In this document: positions 49,573 to 59,251 of the stretch, piece by piece
How the letters are laid out: every line of letters starts with the position of its first letter
Numbering within the stretch: the first letter of the stretch is position 1
DNA from: Clostridium vitabionis
GTDB lineage: Bacteria; Bacillota; Clostridia; Lachnospirales; Lachnospiraceae
Direction: 5' to 3'
Assembly (NCBI RefSeq): GCF_015351765.1
Contig: NZ_JADKQA010000002.1
Span: 330,913 to 394,912 of the forward strand
DNA length: 64,000 nt
Position numbers and translations under genes: made by a program
Notes under the pieces: generated by a model
Database searches by the model: none
Seen by the model: only the letters and a program-made list of their open reading frames with translations
Told to the model about the DNA's origin: nothing

Positions 49573-50994
49573 ATGGATAAACAATTCTTTCAATTGCGTA
49601 ATCTTGCAAAATTTATACTGGCCTTTGCCGCCCTGTTTTTGATCTTTTTCTTTTCTTCCTATGAGAAGATCCGCTATAACGATGTGGACCTGATTAATGA
49701 GAACACGGATGCTCCCATTGGAGAAATCTCTGAGAACAGGGAATTTCGGCAGAACTTTCACTACGATGGACAGTATCTCTATAAGCTGGAATTTATTACA
49801 GCTTCCTATGGCAGGAAGAATTCCGGTACAATCACCATGACCGTCACCGATGATCAGGGCGGAATAATTGCGCAGGGTAAAGTGAAAGCCGGCAAATTCC
49901 GGGACAATGCCATCTACTCATTCGCGGTGGATAAGCCGCTTCATTCCGCCAGTGGTAATTACACGCTGACGATTACTGATACCGGGAGCACAGAAAACAA
50001 CAGCGCGACGCTGTACACCTCGAAGGAACCGCCCTATGAGGGAAAGCTGACGATCGATGGCACGGAGACGGATATGGCCCTTGCCATGTCCATCTATGGC
50101 GGTTACGATGTCGGCAAATTACATAAATTTTACATGTTCAGCGGGATCATACTCTGCCTGCTGATTGCTGTCTGGTTTTATAATTATTGCCGGCTCAATC
50201 ACGGCCATAGCACAGTCCTGGGGAACATCATCAAAGAATTTCACCGGTACCGTTTCCTGATGAATCAGCTGGTAGCCCGGGAATTCAAGACAAAATATAA
50301 GAGGTCTGCCCTCGGCTTTTTCTGGAGTTTTCTCAACCCACTGCTCACGATGATCATTCAGTACATTCTGTTCTCGACAATATTCCGCTCGGGCATTGAG
50401 AACTTCCCGGTATACCTGCTCAGCGCGACAGTTCTGTTCAACTTCTTCACGGAATCTGTCGGCAACGGATTGGGCTCCATCACGGGCAATGCTTCCCTGA
50501 TTGAGAAGGTGTCCGTTCCGAGGTACATCTATCCGGTATCCCGGGTGCTCTCGTCCGCGGTCAACATGCTGATCTCGACGATCCCACTGCTTCTGACCAT
50601 TATTTTTACGGGTTCACGGATAACGAAGGCTTACCTGTGCATACCGCTTATTTATATTCTGCTGATTATTTTCTGTGTGGGAATGTCTCTGTTCCTGGCA
50701 ACCAGCATGGTCTATTTCCGGGACACCCAGTTTCTGTGGAGCATCGTCAGCCTGATGTGGATGTACGCGACGCCGATTTTCTATCCTGAGTCCATTGTGC
50801 CGGCGAAATTTTCCTTCATTTTCAAGATCAACCCGATGTACTATTTCCTCAAGGCGTTCCGAATGATCACCATCAGCGGCATCTCCCCGGGGATCGGGCA
50901 GTATGGCATGTGCGCACTGTTTGCCCTGATTTTCCTGATTTTCGGATGGATCGTCTTCCACAGGCATGAGAAAAACTTCGCCCTGTATTTATGA
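49573..50994 (+). CDS. ABC-2 type polysaccharide export permease with an extracytoplasmic N-terminal domain
   Basis: 473 residues. Residues from about 215 on are a normal Wzm/TagG-like ABC-2 permease: LVAREFKTKYKRSALGFFWSFLNPLL, SLIEKVSVPRYIYPVSRVLSS, MYATPIFYPESIVP. Before this, a first membrane helix (about 12-30) and a second (about 192-212) bracket ~155 residues of beta-rich sequence (KLEFITASYGRKNSGTITMT, YTLTITDTGSTENNSATLY) that would sit outside the membrane. Ordinary permeases of this family are about 260-270 residues. The extra domain may bind the glycan. Pairs with the next gene. Confidence 0.88.
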   Translation: MDKQFFQLRNLAKFILAFAALFLIFFFSSYEKIRYNDVDLINENTDAPIGEISENREFRQNFHYDGQYLYKLEFITASYGRKNSGTITMTVTDDQGGIIAQGKVKAGKFRDNAIYSFAVDKPLHSASGNYTLTITDTGSTENNSATLYTSKEPPYEGKLTIDGTETDMALAMSIYGGYDVGKLHKFYMFSGIILCLLIAVWFYNYCRLNHGHSTVLGNIIKEFHRYRFLMNQLVAREFKTKYKRSALGFFWSFLNPLLTMIIQYILFSTIFRSGIENFPVYLLSATVLFNFFTESVGNGLGSITGNASLIEKVSVPRYIYPVSRVLSSAVNMLISTIPLLLTIIFTGSRITKAYLCIPLIYILLIIFCVGMSLFLATSMVYFRDTQFLWSIVSLMWMYATPIFYPESIVPAKFSFIFKINPMYYFLKAFRMITISGISPGIGQYGMCALFALIFLIFGWIVFHRHEKNFALYL

Positions 50995-51009
50995 GTAGAG
51001 GATAAACGG

Positions 51010-53172
51010 ATGGATCAGAATAAGATCATGATCAAGGCTGAGGACCTGTCGATGCGGTTCAGGCTTGCCAGCGATAAGGTCCAGAGTCTCAAGGAATTTG
51101 TCATTACTTCTCTGAATGGAAAACTGAAATTCAATGATTTCTGGGTATTTCAGGATTTGAATTTCGAAGTTCACAAGGGAGAAATTGTCGGCATCGTGGG
51201 GCGGAATGGAGCAGGAAAAAGCACCCTGTTGAAAATTATTGCCGGTGTTCTGGCGCCGACGAGGGGAAAAGTCACCCTGGGCGGCAATGTCGTTCCCATG
51301 CTTGAATTGGGTTCCGGATTCGACTTCGAGTTGAGCGGACGCGAAAATATCTATCTGAATGGCGCGATCCTGGGATACAGCAAGGAGCTCATCGATAAGA
51401 ACTATGAGGATATCCTGAAATTTTCGGAGCTGGGCGATTTCATTCACGAGCCGATCCGCAACTATTCTTCCGGAATGATGATGCGGCTCGCTTTCTCCAT
51501 CGCGACGATCATCAATCCCGAGATTCTTATTGTCGACGAGATTCTGGCCGTCGGCGATGAATCCTTTCAGAAGAAGAGCAAGAGGAAAATGCTGGAACTC
51601 ATGGGCGGCGGGACGACGGTTCTCTTCGTCTCCCACAGTCTTCCGCAGATCAGGGAGATGTGCAACCGTGTGATCTGGCTGGATGGCGGAAGAATCCGCA
51701 TGCAGGGCGACGCCAAGATTGTCTGCGATGCCTACGAGGACGTTATTAATCCGAAGCCGGCGATCCGCGTGGAGCAGAATTCGAAGCGGGATGTGGATGC
51801 GGTCAAGTACTGCATGGACATTCTGCTGATTTACACTGACGGACAAGATGTACCTGAAAAGCTGACGGTCCTCAAGGAACAATTTCTGGCGGCTAATCTG
51901 ACCAGCCATGAAGTCCACGAGGATGATGTGACGGAAGAGATCATCAGCCAGTACCAGATTGCCCTTTTTTATGAGTGTGATTATCAGAAGAACGCGAGAG
52001 CCGCAGAGTGGATCAGGAAGACAAATAAACGGTTTGTTGTTTTTTCCGATGAGCCTGAACGCATTAAAGCCTGGGCTGGGAATGCTGCGTTTACGGGGGC
52101 GATGTGCCATTCCCGGGAGGGCGTACAGCTGTGGGAGCAGGCCCGAAAGGAGGTTTACTGGAATCCCGTTGCCACCACAGAGGAGTGGCAGACGGTTTCC
52201 CGGCAGGCATACCAGGAGCGGCATGAACTTCTCAAGAAGGATGTTTCCGAGCTGAAAAATGAGGAGGAGATTTATCACTATAATCAGATTCACAGAGAGG
52301 CGGAGCGCATGTCTCCGGATAAGAAGAACATCAACGTTCTGACCGGGACAGTGACAAGAGGCGCAGTTCCGCTGATCAGGGAAAAGCTGAAAGCAATCCG
52401 GGAACGTGACCCGGAAGCGGAGATCAGCCTGGTTGTTCCGTCAGGTACGGAAGCGTACTTCACCGGCGAGAATGACAAAATAAGAAAATATGTCAACAAC
52501 CTGGACCTGGCGAGACAGCTGATTTTTACGGATCAGAACATCGACATCAGCAGTGACGAATTCGAGAGGACGAAGTTCAGGCGTATTTCCGGGATGGTTC
52601 ACATTCCCTATTTTTCCAGTGAAACAGAGAGCGAACCAGTCAGCGATGAAAAGTCTGAGCAGTACACGACGATATATACCGGATTTCGTGCCGGCAGGTT
52701 CATGATCGAGCACATGAATCTACTGACGGCGTTCTTCTTACAGAATTTCAGTGACGGCGATAATTCGAAGATGACTGCACAGCTGGCGGCGGAACATTTC
52801 CAAAGAGGAGAAAATGTCACTGTCTTTGTCGCCGGACCGGCAGATATGGATATCAATGCAGATGGAGTCAGTGTTCCGGTTATATCCAGAGGAAAAGCAG
52901 ATCTATATGCGGGAATCCACAAGGCTTTTGCGATGGATGCCAGCAGTTTCACTTTTATTCTGAATTATGCGAATATCCGCCAAAGAAGCTATTATGTGGA
53001 AAAGTGGGAACCCGGGCAGGTAACTCCGGGGAGTCTGGAGAGATTTCAGGCCAATCAGTCCTACTGCCCGCAGGTGGATGTGGAGTACTTTACCAGCTCC
53101 AGGGAATGTCAGAGATGGCTGTTGGAAAATTATGGAAAGCAGGCGGAGATGGTCAACTTATCAGAGGAATAA
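51010..53172 (+). CDS. ABC polysaccharide exporter ATPase fused to a glycosyltransferase-like C-terminal region
   Basis: 720 residues. The first ~245 are a Wzt/TagH-like ATPase: Walker A GRNGAGKST, signature YSSGMMMRL, Walker B ILIVDEILAVGD and switch His in VLFVSHSL. The last ~470 are not the usual Wzt carbohydrate-binding domain; they contain DILLIYTDGQDVPEKLTVLK, then ALFYECDYQKNARAAEW and KRFVVFSDEPERIKAW, reminiscent of the first module of the downstream GT4 genes (YILFRCPH..., KVILYDIDDLVI), and NVLTGTVTRGAVPLI. It may be a degenerate GT that recognises the finished chain. Confidence 0.85.
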   Translation: MDQNKIMIKAEDLSMRFRLASDKVQSLKEFVITSLNGKLKFNDFWVFQDLNFEVHKGEIVGIVGRNGAGKSTLLKIIAGVLAPTRGKVTLGGNVVPMLELGSGFDFELSGRENIYLNGAILGYSKELIDKNYEDILKFSELGDFIHEPIRNYSSGMMMRLAFSIATIINPEILIVDEILAVGDESFQKKSKRKMLELMGGGTTVLFVSHSLPQIREMCNRVIWLDGGRIRMQGDAKIVCDAYEDVINPKPAIRVEQNSKRDVDAVKYCMDILLIYTDGQDVPEKLTVLKEQFLAANLTSHEVHEDDVTEEIISQYQIALFYECDYQKNARAAEWIRKTNKRFVVFSDEPERIKAWAGNAAFTGAMCHSREGVQLWEQARKEVYWNPVATTEEWQTVSRQAYQERHELLKKDVSELKNEEEIYHYNQIHREAERMSPDKKNINVLTGTVTRGAVPLIREKLKAIRERDPEAEISLVVPSGTEAYFTGENDKIRKYVNNLDLARQLIFTDQNIDISSDEFERTKFRRISGMVHIPYFSSETESEPVSDEKSEQYTTIYTGFRAGRFMIEHMNLLTAFFLQNFSDGDNSKMTAQLAAEHFQRGENVTVFVAGPADMDINADGVSVPVISRGKADLYAGIHKAFAMDASSFTFILNYANIRQRSYYVEKWEPGQVTPGSLERFQANQSYCPQVDVEYFTSSRECQRWLLENYGKQAEMVNLSEE

Positions 53173-53174
53173 TT

Positions 53175-55355
53175 GTGAATAAATCGGAATTGATTCATAA
53201 GACCCTTAAATCACTGAAAAATGATGGCCCTGTGGGCACTATGCGCAAGGTGAGAACGTATCTTGCCTATCAGAAATCTCTCAGAAGCAATGCTCCGATT
53301 CAAAATCAGTACCTGGACGTGCTCTTTATCAACGGCTGTACTCTGCCCCATCCGTCCAGGTACCGTGTGGATCACCAGATGGAAGAACTGACCATGGCCG
53401 GGCTTGCCTGTGAGAAAATTTTTTACACGGAAGCCGATGAGAGCTATGCGAGATGCGCCAGAGTTTATATACTTTTCCGCTGCCCGCACACGGAGGGACT
53501 GCAGAGACTGGTGGAGAAGGCGCAGTCTTATCACAAGGTTATTCTGTATGACATCGACGATCTTGTCATCGACCGCAGATATACAGACAGCATTCCCTAT
53601 ATTCAGACTCTGTCGGAGGAGGACAGGAAGGTTTATGATGACGGGGTGATCCGGAATGGAAGGATGCTTCGGCTTTGTGATGCTGCCATAACAACGACGG
53701 AGACCATGGCGGAGGAACTGCGGAAATTTGTTCCCGAGGTCTATATCAACCGGAATGTCATGTCCGAAGAGCTGCAGAAGTATTCTCTGGAAGCACTGCA
53801 GGAGGCGCCTCATCAGGTGAAAACCGATGAAGTGCGGATCGGGTATTTCAGCGGAAGCATCACCCATAACGCCGATGTCGGAATGATTCTGGACCCACTG
53901 TGCCGCATACTGTCTGAAAATAAGAAAGTCAGATTAGTTCTTGCCGGGGAGATCGATCTTCCGGAACAGCTAAAGCCATTTCAGGGCCAGATCGAAAGTT
54001 CCGGGTTCCGTCCATGGCAGAAGCTGCCCGCGCTGATCGCTTCGGTGGACATTAACCTGGTACCGCTGGAGGACACTCTGTTCAACCGAGCAAAATCGGA
54101 AAACAAGTGGACGGAGGCGGCACTGGTCAAAGTGCCCACCATTGCGAGCAATGTTGGTGCGTTCAGGCAGGTCATTCGTGACGGCATCGATGGCATTCTC
54201 TGTGGAAACACAGAGGAAGAGTGGTATACAAATCTTAACCGTCTGATCGCGGATGCCGAACTGCGAAGGACCATCGCGGAACATGCCTATGATCGGGTGA
54301 CGGAGAACTGGACGACAATAGCCAACGCCTGCTCCTTTGGCCGATGGATACGCCAGACCAGAAAGCACAATATTGTCTTCAATCTGCCGGTGCTGCAGAT
54401 CAGCGGAGGGCAGCTGGTCACCCTGCGCCATGCTTTGTTCATGTTCCAGTCCGGATACGAGGTTGTGATCCTCAATGACGGACATGAGACCAGCACGACG
54501 GTAAACTTTGAGAATACTGAATTTCCCGTTATTCGCTCGATGGACCACAGCTTTTTCGCGGAAGCCGACAAGGCGGTGGCGACTTTATTTACCACCGAGA
54601 AATGGGTCGCTTCTTATCCTGAAATCAGAGATCGGTATTATCTTGTACAGAACTATGAAATCGGGTTTAATGCCCCTGGAGATTTCATGAGAATCCGCGC
54701 CAGCCGTTCTTATTGCAGCGCAAAGGTAACCTATCTCACTATCTCCAGGTGGTGCGAGAAATGGCTGAAGGACAGGTATCAGGTGAATGCCGCTTACGCG
54801 CCCAATGGCTTGGATACAGAAAAATTTTACTATCAGGAAAGAGATTTTCATGGCAAAATCCGCATACTGGTCGAGGGAAACAGCGACGACGAGTATAAGA
54901 ATGTGGATGAAAGTTTCCGGATCATTCAGAACCTGGACAGGTCGAAGTATGAAGTCTGGTATGTTTCTTACCAGGGTAAGCCAAAAGAATGGTATACTGT
55001 CGATCGGTACTTTAACCGGGTTCCTTACGGGCAGATGCCGGATCTCTACCGGCAGTGCCATGTACTTCTGAAATCCAGCAAGCTGGAGAGCTTTTCCTAT
55101 CCGCCATTGGAGATGATGGCGACTGGCGGGCTGGTGCTTGTGCGGGAAAATGGGGGCAATAAGGAATACCTGCGGGATCATTATAACTGCCTGTTTTATG
55201 ATCCGGACCGGCTTGACGAGGCAGGAAATCTTCTCAGACAAATGATTGACGATGAAGGACTGCGTTCATCTCTGATTCAGAATGGACTTGAGACCGCCGA
55301 CGAAAGAAGCTGGGGTAAGGTAAGAGAGCAAATCCTGAAGTTGTATGAAAGTTAA
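53175..55355 (+). CDS. Tandem GT4-type glycosyltransferase (two modules)
   Basis: 726 residues from GTG at 53175 (AGAGGA upstream), two bases after the ABC ATPase stop. Module 1 (about 35-400): LFINGCTLPHPSRYRVDHQM, IDDLVIDRRYTDSIPY, RIGYFSGSITHNADVGM, KSENKWTEAALVKVPTIASN. Module 2 (about 410-726): NIVFNLPVLQISGGQLVTL, YLTISRWCEKWLKDRYQ, APNGLDTEKF, IRILVEGNSDDEYKNVDESF, LESFSYPPLEMMATGGLVLV. Similar two-module proteins make rhamnan or group-specific wall polysaccharides. Closely related to the second half of the next gene. Confidence 0.88.
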   Translation: MNKSELIHKTLKSLKNDGPVGTMRKVRTYLAYQKSLRSNAPIQNQYLDVLFINGCTLPHPSRYRVDHQMEELTMAGLACEKIFYTEADESYARCARVYILFRCPHTEGLQRLVEKAQSYHKVILYDIDDLVIDRRYTDSIPYIQTLSEEDRKVYDDGVIRNGRMLRLCDAAITTTETMAEELRKFVPEVYINRNVMSEELQKYSLEALQEAPHQVKTDEVRIGYFSGSITHNADVGMILDPLCRILSENKKVRLVLAGEIDLPEQLKPFQGQIESSGFRPWQKLPALIASVDINLVPLEDTLFNRAKSENKWTEAALVKVPTIASNVGAFRQVIRDGIDGILCGNTEEEWYTNLNRLIADAELRRTIAEHAYDRVTENWTTIANACSFGRWIRQTRKHNIVFNLPVLQISGGQLVTLRHALFMFQSGYEVVILNDGHETSTTVNFENTEFPVIRSMDHSFFAEADKAVATLFTTEKWVASYPEIRDRYYLVQNYEIGFNAPGDFMRIRASRSYCSAKVTYLTISRWCEKWLKDRYQVNAAYAPNGLDTEKFYYQERDFHGKIRILVEGNSDDEYKNVDESFRIIQNLDRSKYEVWYVSYQGKPKEWYTVDRYFNRVPYGQMPDLYRQCHVLLKSSKLESFSYPPLEMMATGGLVLVRENGGNKEYLRDHYNCLFYDPDRLDEAGNLLRQMIDDEGLRSSLIQNGLETADERSWGKVREQILKLYES

Positions 55356-55372
55356 GACGAGGGGTCAGATAC

Positions 55373-58300
55373 ATGAGAGTTCGTTTCAGCATTTTAGTGC
55401 CGCTTTTTAATACTCCGGAAGTTTTTCTGCGGGACATGATCACTTCCGTGTTAAAGCAGAGTTATAAGGAGTGGGAATTGTGCCTTGCCGATGCCAGTGA
55501 CGAGGATCACAGTGATGTCGGTGAGATTGTCAGCGAGTACGCATCAGCGGACGGAAGGATCCTCTATCAGAAGCTGAGTGGCAATGGCGGAATCTCTGAG
55601 AATACGAACGCCTGTATCGATCTTGCAACCGGAAATTACTTTGTCCTGTTGGATCATGACGATGTCCTCGATCCGGAAGCACTGAGAGCAGCTGCCCGCA
55701 CGATCGCCAGGACAGGGGCGGATTTCGTGTATACGGATGAGGCAAAGTTTACGAAAAATCCGGAGGAGTGGTTTTCTCCCAATTACAAGCCGGATTTTTC
55801 CAAGTATGAGCTGAGGGCGCACAACTACATCTGCCATCTGACTATTTTCAGCCGAGCTTTGTTGGACAAAGTGGGGAGATACCGGAAAGAATGTGATGGC
55901 AGTCAGGATCACGACATGGTGCTGCGGCTGACGGAAAAAGCAGACCGCATTGTCCATATTCCGGGAGTTCTGTATTATTGGAGAATTCATGAAAATTCCG
56001 TCTCCTCCGGCGTAGAACATAAGGAATATGCGATTCAGGCGGCAAAAAAGGCGGTCCTGGACCAGGTCAAAAGGAGCGGGAGAAATGCGTCGATTGTCAC
56101 GCACCGGCCATTTCCGCTGATTTATGATGTGAGATATGGGATACCGAAGGATGCCAGAGTCGCCGTTATCCTGTATTCTGCGGAGAGCATCGTCAATCTC
56201 AAAGAATGCCTTACCACCCTGCAGGCTAATGAACATGACATGTGCATGAATTTCTATATTCTCTCGGATTCTGAGCAAAAAGAATATTCCAAGGTAGAAG
56301 AATACCTTCTGGAGGGAAATTCCTGCAGCGTTGTCAGGGTCAGCGGCGGAGTGGTCAGGACGATCAATCAGATCATCCATAAGATTTCGGAAAAGTATAT
56401 TCTCTTCATCAATGGGAATTCCGTCATCCGCTCGGATGGCTTTGTGAAAGAGCTTTTAAACCTGGCACAGCTCGAGGACGTGGCTGCTGTCGGACCGAAG
56501 ATTACGACCGATGAGCGGGTGATCTTCAGCGCGGGCATTGCGGTATGTGCGGCTATTCCCAACGGCATCGTACACCGCTTCCAGGGAGAAGTGGCGGAAT
56601 CCTACGGGTACGAGGCGGGGCTGTGCCATGTGCGGGAGGCCTCCGCTGTCTCCGGCAACTGTTTCATGGTGGCGAGAGAGAAGATCCTGGCATTGGGCGG
56701 ATTCTCGGAACGATACGATCGTTATTTTGCCGTCGACTACTGCCTGAGAGCCAGGGATGTACAGCATAAGATCCTCTGGACTCCTTACGCGGAAATTACG
56801 GTGCATGATCCCATTGACCGGAAATTAAAAGAGGAGGAAACGGCACTATTCCGCTCGGAAAGAAGACATCTGCTTTCACAGGAGGATCCCTATTACAATA
56901 AGTTTATTCGATATGATGTCGACCATATTCCGGATAAAAATACTCCCGCTCTTTTGCTGCAGAAAGGACTTGAGACTCTGAGGGAAAATGGAGTATCCGG
57001 GCTCCGGGAGAAGGTACGTGTCTACTATGGCGGTTCCGGGAAGCGTTCCAGTTCTCATATGAACTACGCGAGAGAGACTGTGCGGAGGCACCGCTTCTAT
57101 AAAGATGTCCTGTTTGTGAATGGGTGTTCACCGGATGTGCCGCACCCGGCGCGATACCGCGTTTATCACCAGCAGGAACAGATCAATGCCTGCGGGCTGA
57201 CCAGCGATGTCGTTTACTACGCCGATGTCAGCGTAGACCTGGCGCGATTCTACCGGGCCTTCATCATTTTCCGCTGCCCGTATACCGATGAAGTCGGAAA
57301 ACTGATTGCAAGCGCGAAGGCAATGAACCGGACGGTGCTCTTTGATGTCGATGATCTGGTCATCGATACGAAATACACAGATACTATTCCTTATGTGCAG
57401 CAGCTTACGGGACGGGACCGGGAGATCTATGATGATGGCGTCATCAGGATGGGGAAAACCCTGAAATTGTGCGACGGGGCGATCACGACGACAGAGGCGC
57501 TTGCGGAAGAACTTGGTCATTATGTCCCGGAGGTCTTTATCAATCGGAATACAGCCTCCGATGCCATGTACCAGTATTCGGAACAGGCAATGTACAAGAG
57601 AGACATCCTCCCGACGGTGGAGAAATCCTTCCTGCCCAAGTGGCTGAGCGGAAAAGAATACGAGGAAGCCATGCGGAGGGCGGAACTCCGCCGGAATGGC
57701 CATGTCCGGATTGGCTATTTCAGTGGAAGCATCACGCACAATAAGGATTTTGAGATGATCCTTCCGGCGGTTTCCCGGGTATTGCGGGAGAATCCCGAAG
57801 TTGAACTGCACATTGTAGGCATGCTTGATCTTCCGGATGAATTGAAGCCCTTCTCCCATCAGATTGTCGCGGAACCATTTACTGACTGGAAGAAGCTGCC
57901 GGATCTGATCGCCTCAGTAGACATTAATATTGCGCCCATCACGGAGGGCGTTTTTAATGCCGCAAAGTCGGAAAATAAGTGGACGGAGGCCTCCCTGGTC
58001 AAAGTACCGACAATCGCCAGCAATTTTGGCGCTTTTCAGACCGCAATCCGGAACAATGAGACCGGATTACTCTGCTCGACGGCGGAAGAGTGGTATCAGG
58101 CGCTGAATCTGCTGGTGCACAGTGCCGATGAACGGCGCCGTCTCGGGGATAATGCCTATCGTTTTGTGAAGGAACGCTATATCACCATTTATACGGGAGA
58201 ACGGCTGACGGAGTATCTGAAGAAAAAAATGCGTCCCAACATCGTCTTTGCCGTGCCTTCTCTCAACATCAGCGGAGGAAATTATGTCACGCTCAAGCAT

Positions 58301-59221
58301 GCGTCATTTCTGAAGAAAGCCGGAAGGGACGTCTTTCTAATCAATATGGGACATGAGGATGGATGGATCCGGTTTGAAGGGGAGAAATTCCCAGTCCTCT
58401 CTCAGACCAACTCGACGCTTATGGGGAGGGTGGACTGCGCGGTAGCGACTTTCTGGGAAACGTTGTCGTATTTTGAGCGTTATCGAAACATCCGAAAACT
58501 GCGTTATCTTGTTCAAGGGTATGAAACTGATCTATATCCTGCTGGTGATCCTATCCGAATCCGGGCGGAACAGAGTTATCATCCCACACAGCCTGTTCAG
58601 TTCATGACAATCTCCGCATGGTGTGCCGGCTGGCTGAAGGATCGCTATCATCAGGAAGCCGCATATGTTCCCAACGGCATTGACTGTGGGCAGTTCTATC
58701 CGAAGAAGAGGGAGATGAGTGGGAAAATCCGGATTCTGATTGAGGGAGACAGCCAGTCCTATTATAAAAATGTGGATGAGAGCTTCCATATTGTCCAGAA
58801 GCTGGACCCGGACCGCTATGAGGTATGGTATCTTTCCTATAATGGGAAGGCGAAAGACTGGTATCGTGCGGACAGGATGTTCTATAAGCTGCCCCACGAA
58901 AAAGTGGATGAAGTCTACCGGAATTGTGATATCCTCTTAAAGAGCAGCCTGCTGGAAAGTTTTTCTTATCCGCCGCTGGAGATGATGGCGACTGGGGGAT
59001 ATGTCGTTGCTGTGCCTAATGGAGGAAACAGGGAATACCTGAAGGATGAAGAAAATTGCCTCTTTTATGCTCAGGGTGACATTGATGGGGCAGTGCATCA
59101 AATTGACCGCATAGCTGCGGACAGTCAGTTGAGAGATCATCTGTATCAGAATGGCCAGAAAACAGCCCAGGGCAGAGACTGGAAGAATTTTGAGCGCGTT
59201 ATCCGCAATCTATACGAATAA
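55373..59221 (+). CDS. Giant four-module glycosyltransferase (GT2-GT2-GT4-GT4)
   Basis: 1282 residues. Module 1 (1-230) is a GT2 of WbbL type: FSILVPLFNTPEVFLRDMI, LLDHDDVLDPEAL, DFVYTDEAKF, GSQDHDMVLRL. Module 2 (about 260-510) is a second GT2 that has diverged: VAVILYSAESIVNLKECL, ILFINGNSVIRSDGF, VSGNCFMVAREKILALGGF, but no clear DxD. Modules 3 and 4 (about 575-1282) repeat the whole preceding gene (FDVDDLVIDTKYTDTIPY, RIGYFSGSITHNKDFEM, NISGGNYVTL, LESFSYPPLEMMATGGYVV). The protein could add several sugars of the repeat unit in one complex. The upstream gene and this half are an old duplication. Confidence 0.88.
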   Translation: MRVRFSILVPLFNTPEVFLRDMITSVLKQSYKEWELCLADASDEDHSDVGEIVSEYASADGRILYQKLSGNGGISENTNACIDLATGNYFVLLDHDDVLDPEALRAAARTIARTGADFVYTDEAKFTKNPEEWFSPNYKPDFSKYELRAHNYICHLTIFSRALLDKVGRYRKECDGSQDHDMVLRLTEKADRIVHIPGVLYYWRIHENSVSSGVEHKEYAIQAAKKAVLDQVKRSGRNASIVTHRPFPLIYDVRYGIPKDARVAVILYSAESIVNLKECLTTLQANEHDMCMNFYILSDSEQKEYSKVEEYLLEGNSCSVVRVSGGVVRTINQIIHKISEKYILFINGNSVIRSDGFVKELLNLAQLEDVAAVGPKITTDERVIFSAGIAVCAAIPNGIVHRFQGEVAESYGYEAGLCHVREASAVSGNCFMVAREKILALGGFSERYDRYFAVDYCLRARDVQHKILWTPYAEITVHDPIDRKLKEEETALFRSERRHLLSQEDPYYNKFIRYDVDHIPDKNTPALLLQKGLETLRENGVSGLREKVRVYYGGSGKRSSSHMNYARETVRRHRFYKDVLFVNGCSPDVPHPARYRVYHQQEQINACGLTSDVVYYADVSVDLARFYRAFIIFRCPYTDEVGKLIASAKAMNRTVLFDVDDLVIDTKYTDTIPYVQQLTGRDREIYDDGVIRMGKTLKLCDGAITTTEALAEELGHYVPEVFINRNTASDAMYQYSEQAMYKRDILPTVEKSFLPKWLSGKEYEEAMRRAELRRNGHVRIGYFSGSITHNKDFEMILPAVSRVLRENPEVELHIVGMLDLPDELKPFSHQIVAEPFTDWKKLPDLIASVDINIAPITEGVFNAAKSENKWTEASLVKVPTIASNFGAFQTAIRNNETGLLCSTAEEWYQALNLLVHSADERRRLGDNAYRFVKERYITIYTGERLTEYLKKKMRPNIVFAVPSLNISGGNYVTLKHASFLKKAGRDVFLINMGHEDGWIRFEGEKFPVLSQTNSTLMGRVDCAVATFWETLSYFERYRNIRKLRYLVQGYETDLYPAGDPIRIRAEQSYHPTQPVQFMTISAWCAGWLKDRYHQEAAYVPNGIDCGQFYPKKREMSGKIRILIEGDSQSYYKNVDESFHIVQKLDPDRYEVWYLSYNGKAKDWYRADRMFYKLPHEKVDEVYRNCDILLKSSLLESFSYPPLEMMATGGYVVAVPNGGNREYLKDEENCLFYAQGDIDGAVHQIDRIAADSQLRDHLYQNGQKTAQGRDWKNFERVIRNLYE

Positions 59222-59251
59222 ACACGTTTAATAAAGAGGTACTCGATTTAT

